From assembly GCA_039096225.1 (NCBI GenBank), contig JBBPEB010000002.1:1182501-1246500 (forward strand): a DNA stretch of 64,000 nt, read 5' to 3'. Source of the DNA: Blastocystis sp. Blastoise (taxonomy: Eukaryota; Sar; Bigyra; Opalinata; Blastocystidae). A program made the position numbers and the translations under genes. The notes under the pieces are model-generated. The model was given only the letters and a program-made list of their open reading frames with translations, did no database searches and was not told the origin of the DNA. Below are positions 55,817 to 64,000 of the stretch, in pieces (the first letter of the stretch is position 1; every line of letters starts with the position of its first letter).

Positions 55817-56794
55817 TTAAGCCATAGCAACTGAATTAGCTTGATTAATACCACAAATACCAGCACCTTCTTCAATATATGCAATTTTAGCATATCCATT
55901 TTCACCCCATTCTGTTCCCCAACTATTTCTAATAATAATATATTGAATTCCATTTTCTTTTCCATAACCAACAGCAGCAACACCATGGTCTAAATCCGTT
56001 CCACAATCTTCAGAATCAATAATACCCGAAACATAATGTTGAAAAAGATCAGAATCAGCATCAATACCAACAGAAACAACATGTTCAGAAAGAGCAGCAT
56101 AAAGTTGTTTTCCTTTACCAGAATCAAGAGTTTCATAGTTCTTAATAATAGCAACAGATTTGCATTTAGAAGATTTACATTCTCCATCTTTAGATTCATA
56201 AGGATATTGCTCATCAGAACAAATGCCATGTTCAAGAACATAACGATAAGCTAAAATCATATTACCACCTGAACATCCATGATTTTTAGTATCACAATCA
56301 ATAAGTTGTTGTTCTGATAATGAAAATAAAGTATTGACAGATAAGAAAACAGCAGTTTCAATTGATGCAAGTGCAGAAAAGGCCCAACAAGCTCCACAAG
56401 TACTTTGATCTTTTATTGGATTCACAGCTCCTTTTTCACGCCAGTCGATAGATTCAGGAAGAAATTCAGGTATAGTCTGTTGAATAGATGAAGCTTGTTT
56501 GAAATTTGGTTTAATGTAGCATCCACAGATTTTAGACGACTTGAATTCATCATGAGTCATATCAGCAAAACGAGTAAGACCTAAAGTATAGTGATGATTC
56601 TTAGAATTCTCAGATTCGATGAAATCAAGATTCTTTGAGAAGACAGAAAGACGATATTGATATTCAGATTTAGTGTATTGACGGTTAAATCTCGTTAAAT
56701 AAGAATCAAAATGTGCAGAATAGTAAGCATTTTGATGATTGAGACCTAGAACAGACGTGAATAACAAGAAGATTGCAATCAAGTGATTATTCAT
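55817..56794 (-). CDS. Papain-family (C1A) cysteine protease with I29 propeptide
   Basis: Intronless, 325 residues. Signal peptide MNNHLIAIFLLFTSVLG, then an I29 inhibitor propeptide (YLTRFNRQYTKSEYQYRLSV, HHYTLGLTRFADMTHDEF). The mature enzyme begins near LPESIDWREKGAVNPIKDQ. Catalytic residues are visible: Gln in KDQSTCGACWAFS (oxyanion hole), Cys in GACWAF, His in LDHGVAAVGYG, Asn in RNSWGTEWGENGY. The NHGCSGGNM motif is also present. Length and layout match secreted or lysosomal cathepsin L-like enzymes. Codon use is richer in GCT/TCT-type codons than the transporter genes. Complete and apparently active. Confidence 0.97.
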   Translation of the reverse strand: MNNHLIAIFLLFTSVLGLNHQNAYYSAHFDSYLTRFNRQYTKSEYQYRLSVFSKNLDFIESENSKNHHYTLGLTRFADMTHDEFKSSKICGCYIKPNFKQASSIQQTIPEFLPESIDWREKGAVNPIKDQSTCGACWAFSALASIETAVFLSVNTLFSLSEQQLIDCDTKNHGCSGGNMILAYRYVLEHGICSDEQYPYESKDGECKSSKCKSVAIIKNYETLDSGKGKQLYAALSEHVVSVGIDADSDLFQHYVSGIIDSEDCGTDLDHGVAAVGYGKENGIQYIIIRNSWGTEWGENGYAKIAYIEEGAGICGINQANSVAMA

Positions 56795-57160
56795 TGATTT
56801 ATATTATTTGAAAGATAATGAAACAACAAAGAAATAGAAGACAAAAATAGAGAGACTGTTGAAAGATATGATTTTTTCAAATTTCATTGAGTTCTTATTT
56901 TCATGGGAAATAGTGTTTTTCTTTAAAGTCTGTCTTTTTCTTTTATTTATTGAAAAATAAGAGATAGTGACATGTTTTGAAGGCAATGATGAATAATGAT
57001 TCTATCTGTATATCTAAAGATTTAGATAAATGACAGAAAAAAGTGAATTCGTGTTATAAATGTGTTAAAATCAGTTTTATATGCTTATTTGTATTCATGA
57101 ATAGTATCTATATTTTATGAATGTGAACAAAACATATACAATTAACATAAAAGCAATATA
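56795..57160. other. Intergenic region between protease and zinc-finger genes
   Basis: About 370 bases holding the protease promoter and the 3' flank of the zinc-finger gene. AATAAAA-like elements are frequent; none can be singled out. Confidence 0.4.
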
Positions 57161-57841
57161 TTACACATAAAAGACAGATGGATTTGAATTTTTTTCATTA
57201 TTTGTTTGTAGAGAATTGTCAGTATCCAAAGAGAGATTCAAAGATTCTATAGGTGTAGATGGAGTTAATTCTGAATTGCATTTGAAAAAAGGACTATGAA
57301 GAATAGGATCATAGCTATCATTCGGAGTATTGTTGAAATCTGAAAGAGGTGAATGAGTAGAGATTGTTGTTGTTCTATTAGTATTTCGTAAAGGCGAAGA
57401 AGAGACGGTGTTTTTATGAGAATCCACCATTCGTTCTCTTGTGAAGATGAGGGATTTAGAGGTACTTTTCGTGAGGGATCTAGAGGGACTATTTGTGTTT
57501 GTTATCGTTGTATTTGGAATTGACTTAATTGGAGTTTGATGGAGATCATTTGAGTTAATCTTTGTTTTGTTGACAAGTGATGATGAAGAAGAAGGAGAAG
57601 TTTGTGATTCAGAAGAATTCAGATTAATTAAGTTCTGTAAAGAAATAGAATCGTTAATACTAATTAGACTAGGCAGAGAAGATGAAGATGAAGATGAATC
57701 ATCAGAATTGTCAGATAATGTATATTTAATTTGATTGGCTGATAATAGTGACGCATCCATTGTTGTAACAGCTTGTTCTTTTGATTGAAGAGTCACAGGG
57801 GATGTAGAATATATTTGAGATAATGTTTCTTCATCAATCTA

Positions 57842-57881
<40 letters not shown>

Positions 57882-57941
57882 CATCTTCAATATTATTAGG
57901 AGTAACAGGTGTAGCAGGAGTTAAAGGAGATAAATAGGGAG

Positions 57942-57991
<50 letters not shown>

Positions 57992-58345
57992 GTCTTGAAT
58001 TTTATGAACTGTTTTTAAATGACGTCGTCGATATCTATCTTCTTTAAAGGTTACATTACAACCTTGAATCGGACATATATATAGTACTTCTATATATATA
58101 TATTTTATATACATCTATATATATATATATATATATACCTTGAAAATGTTTCATTTTCATATGTTTGTTATAGTATACATATAAAGGAATATATTAATAT
58201 ATATTAATATTCATAATATATATATATATATAAATAAAGGATATCTCTTCTTTATTCGGTAGTTTTGCCTTACATATATTACACGTATATTTATGTTCTT
58301 CATTTACGTGTACAATTAAGAAAAGTATATATATATAATAAAAGT

Positions 58346-58382
<37 letters not shown>

Positions 58383-59330
58383 AAAGTTATAAATATATAT
58401 ATATAAATGATATATGTTGTCTAAGAAGAGATGCAGAAATAGTTTCAAATGAACAACCATCAATGTGACATTGAAAACTACCTATATAAATATATATATA
58501 TAACTATAAATTCTTATTAATGAGAATCAAACCCATATAATAAATACATTATACTATATATATATACACTATACAATAACTATATATATACCTTTATGAA
58601 TAAGTAAATGATCATTCAGTCGTTTCCGATTCATAAATCGTTTCCCACATCCCGAAATAGGACATAAAATAGGCTTGATTCCCGTGTGAATCTATAATAT
58701 AAATATATATATATATATACTATACAAGTATATTATTCATAATATACTAAATAAAAAAAAATGAATATATATAGTAATACCATATAATAGTATAATATAA
58801 TATATATAATATATACAAAGAGATGGCTTTCTAATTGGTTACGTTTATGAAATATCTCGTTACAAAAATCGCAGGTATATCCATTCATGTGAATGGATAA
58901 CGAATCAGATTCATCTTTGTGAGTTTTGATATGTCGTTGTAAGTTATATTCTGTATTAAATCTATAGCAAATAGTATTAAAGTAATTTTGAAAATAAGTA
59001 CTTTTTCTTGCAATCTTCTACAGGACATACATATTCCATGTCAGTATTATGTCTAAACATATATAAATGAAATATAAAATACATATAAACTCATGATTAT
59101 AAGTAAGAATAAAAGAAACAATAAAATACGTTTGCATGTGTCTTGTGAGATGATCTTTTCTTCCATAAGCCTTACCGCACCCTTCTACAGGACATATAAA
59201 TGATTTCTATATCATATAATAGCTATTCTAAGATTATAAAATGTACTTCATGTGTATGTTGAAGAATATGTCTGTCTAATTTTGCCTTATTCTTAAAAGA
59301 TTTAGAACAGTAACTGCATTGATAATTCAT
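57161..59330 (-). CDS. C2H2 zinc-finger protein, TFIIIA-like
   Basis: Starts at ATG 59330 (MNYQCSYCSKSFKNKAKLDR) and ends after SNPSVFYV at 57161. Eight C2H2 fingers run from the N-terminus: CSYC..H..H, CPVEGCGKAYGRKDHLTRHM, CPVEDC, CDFC, CPISGCGKRFMNRKRLNDHL, CHIDGC, CNIC and CPIQGC types. The many C-x4-C fingers and the KDHLTRHMQTH finger 2 recall the 5S rRNA gene factor TFIIIA, which has nine. The C-terminal 220 residues are Ser/Thr-rich and disordered with proline-directed sites (SPYLSPLTPATPVTPNN). Most junctions are GT-AG. The finger 7 codon frame requires an AT-AC intron at 58173-58244, after which finger 7 is a perfect C-x2-C-x12-H-x4-H. The junction in finger 6 (58308-58413) has no AG acceptor. 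A different multi-finger factor remains possible. Confidence 0.82.
58173..58244 (-). other. AT-AC (U12-type) intron, 72 bp
   Basis: On the minus strand the donor is ATATCCTTTATTT and the 3' end TATTCCTTTATATGTATAC, with a TTCCTTTAT branch-like motif about ten bases before the terminal AC. Removal joins KLPNKEE to YNKHMKMKH in phase 0 and completes a canonical C2H2 finger. Confidence 0.85.
58308..58413 (-). other. Possible AT-AC intron, 106 bp
   Basis: No AG occurs in this intron on the minus strand. Read as AT-AC, it begins ATATCATTTAT and ends TTTTCTTAATTGTACAC, with a good CTTAA branch-like motif; this joins LLRQH to VNEEHKYTC in phase 0 and gives a C-x4-C-x12-H-x4-H finger. The donor has one mismatch to ATATCC. 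A boundary a few bases away, giving RQHIIVHVNEEH, would make a finger with a more usual linker. Confidence 0.5.
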
Positions 59331-59861
59331 TTCTGAAGTATTTCATTCAAAAACAAAAAATATTTGAATTTTTTATTTATTTTATTTTTTTTTTATTTTT
59401 ATATTGTTAATCCCAACTACCTAAATCTAAAATTAAAAAAAAATATTTTTTAGGTTCCTTTGAGTAATATACACAACATTTATACTATCTTATAAGTCTT
59501 TTTTATAAAGATAGATCACAAAATGAGTATCCATGACTCTGATGTTTCTATTTAAAGGATATAAAATATCTGAAATGACTCTGAGAAACAAGTTACATGA
59601 TAATTCATTATTCTTATGTATAAAAATAAATTAATAAAATCTGATTGTATTTATTTATGCATTTCCATATACATTCAAAAGACTTATGAGTTCTTGAGAT
59701 ACAGAATACATTACTAATTACTTATAGAATACTCTTCATGATATTTCTTCAGTAAAAAATACAATAAAAAAACGAAATTCTTGGCGAATGAATCTCACTT
59801 TCCTTTTTGGCCATTAGTTGAGTTTTATTGATTATAACGATCGAGAAATTCTTTAAAAACG
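59331..59861. other. Divergent intergenic region
   Basis: About 530 bases between the zinc-finger gene (-) and the SLC35-type gene (+). Presumed bidirectional promoter region; nothing specific recognised. Confidence 0.45.
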
Positions 59862-60778
59862 ATGGCTGGATTCCTTTACTCTGCATTTTTGATTTCCTCA
59901 TCTATAGCTTCTTACTCATTGTATGGCATTTACACTAAAGTAAGTTTGTTTCAAAGAATTTCAGTGATTTATTTAGTTATCAAAAGAGAATGAGAATGGA
60001 TATGAGCATTCTACATTTATGAGTTCATTTGTGACCGAAGTAATTACATATTCTTTTTTACTTTAAAGATATATATCATAAATTTTATATTATATAGCTT
60101 ATAAAATGTATTATATCCTTCATATCCTTCAAATGGGAGTGTTTTCAAGATAAAAATGTTCGAAAACAGTTTGAAGTAAAGGAAATTTTTCTTTGGGTTG
60201 TTCCTTCTCTATTATATTGTGTTGCTAATAATCTATACAGTTTAATTATCACAATATCAGATCCAATTACTGCTCAAGTCTATGGTAGTTTGGAAATTGT
60301 CACTGTAGGTTTATTTTCTGTGTTAATCTTAAAGAAAAAGTATTTATGATTTTATTAAAAATCTGATTAATATGATATTTATTATTTTATAGAATAAATG
60401 GAACTCAATGGGCAGCATTAGTTTTGGTTTGCACATCTGTAGCTGAAATTGAATTAGGAAAAAGTTCTGAATCTATTGATGACTTTAATATTTTAGCACT
60501 TTTTTATAGTATTATTAGTTCTTCTTTCGCTGCTTGTGCTGGTGTCGTCATTGAAAAATTGATGAAAAACCATAAAGATATGTCATTTTTCCAACAGAGT
60601 ATCTGGCTTTATTTGTATGTTTATATATATATATATATTTATATATATATTTATATGTTTATATATATATTTATTTTTAATTTGATATGGAATATCTGAA
60701 GAGATTCATGGTTATTGTAATAAAAATATTCATAATATTAATGATAATAATAATTATTATAACTGTTATATTTATAAA

Positions 60779-60810
<32 letters not shown>

Positions 60811-61225
60811 TATATATAGTTGGGGATGTATCACAAATATGACGTTATTAGTAATAAATAATGGAAAAAATAGCGTTTATTGGATAACACTGCAAAACTT
60901 TAATAAATATACTTATTTAGCTATTATGGTGTATATATAATATTTTCTCTATTAATTATTTATGTATTTCTAATTATTTTAAAATATTTAATTTTATGAT
61001 TCTTATATAAAAATAATAGCATACATAATTGTTTTTTACTATAATTTTTTTTTAGAAATATATAAATATATATATTAATTTCTATAGATCTGTTTATCGT
61101 GGTTTAATTACTGGATTAATCTTAAAGCATCTGAATTCAATTATTAAGTCCTTTGCTTCCTCGTTTTCTCTCGTATTTACAGCCGTTGGCAGTATGATTA
61201 TTCTGGGTGACGAACTCTCATATCC

Positions 61226-61286
<61 letters not shown>

Positions 61287-61289
61287 CAA

Positions 61290-61331
<42 letters not shown>

Positions 61332-61857
61332 CAAATTATTATTATTATTATTTTTATTAACCAATTATTATTAACCAAATTATTATTATTATTTTACTAT
61401 AATTAATAGAATAACAATTAATATATTCTATATTTTCTAACTATACTCGTATTATTTCTATTACTATAATATGTCGCTATATATACGTCTTTAATTATGA
61501 TTTACGATTATATTTGATTTATCTGTCATCAATCTCTGTATTGCTTTATATTTATATAAAGTAGCTGCTCATCCGGAACGAAAAAATACTAAAACAAAAG
61601 GGAAAAAAACTTATGTATCTTTCCGTACTGCAAATATATCTACGGATGTTCCTGAAGAAGAACAACTTAATTCCGTTACAGTTCAGGGAAATACTATTTC
61701 ATCTAAACCAACTACTCTTCAATTAACAGAAAACCCAGTTTCCAATCCTTCTGAGAATTCCCGTGGAAATACAAGTGATCATGAGGAGGATGAGGAAGAA
61801 GAAGAAGAAATTGAATATACATTACGTCCTACTATTCGTTTACAACAACAACAATAA
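59862..61857 (+). CDS. SLC35 nucleotide-sugar transporter
   Basis: Golgi/ER antiporter of the CMP-sialate/UDP-galactose/UDP-GlcNAc transporter family. Six exons (59862-59939, 60098-60339, 60393-60614, 60820-60930, 61088-61219, 61506-61857) give 378 residues. The first four introns are GT-AG; the last (61220-61505) is AT-AC. Family landmarks: FLWVVPSLLYCVANNLYSLI-type TM after the first loop, DPITAQVYGSLEIVTVGLFS, NGTQWAALVLVCTSVAEIEL, AACAGVVIEKLMKN, then SVYRGLITGLILKHLNSIIK SFASSFSLVFTAVGSMIILG, which is the most conserved TM8-9 block. The C-terminal cytosolic tail of about 80 residues is acidic and ends in QQQQ. The specific nucleotide sugar cannot be assigned. Confidence 0.87.
61220..61505 (+). 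other. AT-AC (U12-type) intron, 286 bp
   Basis: Donor ATATCCTTTTATT, terminal GTCTTTAATTATGATTTAC with a CTTTAAT branch-like motif. Removal joins LGDELS to IIFDLSVINLCIALYLYKVA in phase 2, restoring the last TM helix of the transporter. There is no GT at the exon end. The intron body holds a (TTA)n array. Confidence 0.85.
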
Positions 61858-62320
61858 CTATAATATATATATGTTATCATTTAATTTATTATTATTTTTT
61901 TTCACTTTTTTTTTGTGTTTATTTTTCAGAGTTTACTTTATTTTTTGTTGTATTACAATAACTATAGATTAATTCTTGTTTGGTATGTTAAACTCAATTG
62001 AATATTAGATATATAAAAAAAATCTGTATATATAGCAAATAAATATTATATTAAAAAACAAAACAAAACACGATTTCATTTCAGCTAATAATAAGGAATT
62101 TAGCAAAAGATATAAAACTATACATAAAGCGTTAATCAATAAAAAGAATAAAAGATAAAGAAAACGATATACAGCAACAATAACAACAATAGAGAAAAAA
62201 AGTTACGTTTCTTACATATACAAAAGATATAAAAAACCCCACACCTCTACAACAATAGATAATACTAACGACTTGAAGATATTCAAATAAATATAGAATA
62301 TTTATATGTATCCTTTATAT
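61858..62320. other. Convergent intergenic region
   Basis: About 460 bases between the 3' ends of the SLC35 and carrier genes. No feature recognised. Confidence 0.45.
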
Positions 62321-63299
62321 TTAGTTCTTCACTAAACGTCCACCATAGAAGAATTTTTGGTAGGAAGGAATAATAGCTTCGTTGGTTAATAAGATAATCA
62401 TAGCATGAGGAGCACAACGGAAGTAGTAAGTCCAGAATCCTTTCCAAAGAGAGAAAATACCTTCACTCTTCACAGTCTTTAAGAAAGCATCAGTTAAACC
62501 TTTATAAGGCATTTTACCTTCAGCATCAGGTTTCATAGACATTAAACGAGTTTTCATCATATCAAAAGGAAGAGAAGTGAGAGCACAACAGAAACCAGAA
62601 ATAGCAGAACAAAGAAGGTTAGCAGCAATACCAGGATTCATAAATTTAAGAGTTAATTGTTTAGCTTGATCATAAGAAGCTAACATACCAACGTTCATAG
62701 CCATAGCACGACAAATCATAGGAAGACAACCTCTCCAAAGAGTGAAAAGACCTTCATCTCTAACAATTCTGTAAAGAGCATGGAAAACATTTTTGTAACC
62801 ACGACGAAGTTCCGGAGGTTGAAGACCATCAGCTTGCATTCTAACCATGGAAATATCAAAAGGATTACCGATCATACCAGCAATAGCACCAGAAGCTAAA
62901 CCAGAAAAAGTAGATTGCCAAAAAGTCATCTTTCCACCATTTCTTTCCTTTAAATAATCAGAAAAGACTCTATGAAGACCAAGACGACAAGTACCATAAA
63001 TAGCTTGTCTCAATAAGGAAGCAGAAAGACCAGCATATAACTTGAAGAAACCTTCTTGTTGAATGACTTGTTTGGTTAAGAAGATAGGAGAAGCATTAGC
63101 ACCTTTACCAAGAACTTGAATTCTAGTTTTGACAAGATCAATAGGTTGAACACAGAAAGATGCAAAACAGGCAGAGAAACCTCCAGTAAGAAAAGGTTCC
63201 GCTTTTCTCCATCTCTTTTGACCAGCTATATATTTTATAGATGTAAACGATAGAGTATTCGAAGTATATACCAGTTAAACTCTTAGGATCGATGCTCAT
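62321..63299 (-). CDS. Mitochondrial 2-oxoglutarate/malate carrier (SLC25A11-like)
   Basis: Inner-membrane exchanger. Two exons (63272-63299 and 62321-63225) join by a GT-AG intron of 46 bases that follows MSIDPKSLT; 310 residues. The three mitochondrial-carrier repeats are clear: QPIDLVKTRIQVLG, NPFDISMVRMQADG and LPFDMMKTRLMSM each give Px(D/E)xxx(K/R). The RRGYKNVFHALYRIVRDEGL and LWRGCLPMICRAMAMNVGML blocks match the oxoglutarate carrier rather than the ADP/ATP or phosphate carriers; repeat 2 carries D where most have K/R pairs, as in this subfamily. Codon bias indicates high expression. It links to the dehydrogenase-complex gene at 4482-6312 only by shared mitochondrial metabolism. Confidence 0.93.
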
Positions 63300-64000
63300 T
63301 GCAAGTGAACGATAATTAAAATATAAAATAAAATGTGAATGAGCATTGAAACAAATGTTCATCATAAAGAAAGAGATGCCGTAATGATGCGTTATTTAAG
63401 GGAATTCATCATTATTATCCATGTTCTCCATAAATAATTAGTGGAATCGATCATATCTTTTTGGTGATAAACAATGTCAGCGAGTTTCCCTCTTTAAAAA
63501 TGTATTTTTTCATATATTCAACTTATTGGGTTATTTTCATGTTCAATGAAATTAACAAATAATATTGTTTGATCAGTTTCATTATTCTGCGTCATCTCTA
63601 ATGACGCATTGATAGAGAGAAACTGAAAGAAGACACCACATATTTTCTATTAAGAACCTCAAGATGCGAAAATTGTATTAGAGATGAAAGGTTATTATTC
63701 TTTGATATCGGAATTATATTTATTTGTATGTTTTCTCATATAATATTATTTTAATATTCTATTAAAGTTTAGTTATTTATTATTTGAATCTTGAGACTCA
63801 GTTGAAATAAATAGTTGGCAATTGCTGTCAATTTTTTATGTCGTGTATTTAATTTTTTTCAAAGCGAATATATTCAAATTTATTTTAGTGGAGTTTTATA
63901 GATACAAGAACAAACTTGTTTTTCAAAGTTCTCTGTTCTTCGGTTTTTCTTTCTTTATAAGTGATTTAAATAGTCTCTATTACAAATAGTACCTAAAAAA
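63300..64000. other. Upstream region of the carrier gene
   Basis: About 700 bases of AT-rich sequence to the right edge. Contains the perfect inverted repeat at 63588-63608; no coding frame is supported. Confidence 0.45.
63588..63608. promoter_or_regulatory. Inverted repeat TGCGTCAT-CTCTA-ATGACGCA
   Basis: Two perfect 8-base arms around a 5-base spacer, about 290 bases upstream of the carrier ATG. Each arm contains TGCGTCA/TGACGCA, resembling a bZIP (CRE/AP-1 type) half-site. The arm sequence is far GC-richer than its surroundings. Regulatory function is inferred only. Confidence 0.45.

Overview
This is a nuclear fragment from an AT-rich eukaryote. Evidence: protein genes are broken by many short introns made largely of TA or TTA repeats; there are a eukaryotic uL13 ribosomal protein, an EDC4/Ge-1 decapping scaffold, an importin-7/8-type karyopherin, a borealin-like protein and a tRNA-Gln with standard internal promoter boxes. 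Poly-asparagine tracts, papain-type protease and intron style would suit an amoebozoan or another AT-rich protist or early-diverging fungus; the lineage cannot be fixed from the sequence. UAA and UAG are used as stops. A mitochondrion with a pyruvate or oxoglutarate dehydrogenase-type complex is implied by a PDHX-like subunit and an oxoglutarate/malate carrier.

Layout. 1-325 (-): N-terminus of a PMS1/PMS2 mismatch-repair protein, cut by the window edge. 510-690: small hAT-like MITE. 856-1532 (-): ribosomal protein uL13. 2748-3774 (+): borealin-like. 4482-6312 (-): E3-binding protein (PDHX-like) without a lipoyl domain. 7130-13168 (+): EDC4. 14184-14255 (+): tRNA-Gln(TTG). 14861-18377 (+): SLC13 anion transporter. 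19667-21248 (-): proline-rich scaffold. 22310-23638 (+): disordered protein. 24860-29990 (+): large single-pass surface protein with F5/8C-like and He_PIG-like domains. 30327-33465 (-): SulP transporter. 33563-35003: 1.44 kb non-autonomous hAT-like element. 35745-41290 (-): Patched/NPC-type RND protein. 42019-44419 (-): PhoD-like phosphatase. 45767-50072 (+): FYRN-FYRC protein fused to seven C2H2 fingers. 50806-55488 (+): importin-7/8. 55817-56794 (-): papain-like protease. 57161-59330 (-): TFIIIA-like C2H2 protein. 59862-61857 (+): SLC35 nucleotide-sugar transporter. 62321-63299 (-): SLC25 carrier. Neighbouring genes do not form an obvious pathway, apart from a cluster of membrane transporters and phosphate/sulfate-type anion handling (SLC13, SulP, PhoD).

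The most striking signal is in the splicing. Most introns are ordinary GT-AG. However, four introns in three unrelated genes (45963-46039, 58173-58244, 61220-61505, 21044-21096) only give a continuous protein if read as AT-AC introns. Three begin with a perfect ATATCCTTT and end in AC, some with a CTTAA-like branch motif, which is the signature of the minor (U12-type) spliceosome. A fifth candidate lies at 58308-58413. Separately, several TA-repeat introns, five of them in the SLC13 gene, have no GT-AG pair that keeps both the frame and the family-conserved residues. All exon structures here were assembled by eye from reading frame, splice dinucleotides and remembered family patterns; none was checked with transcripts or database searches.
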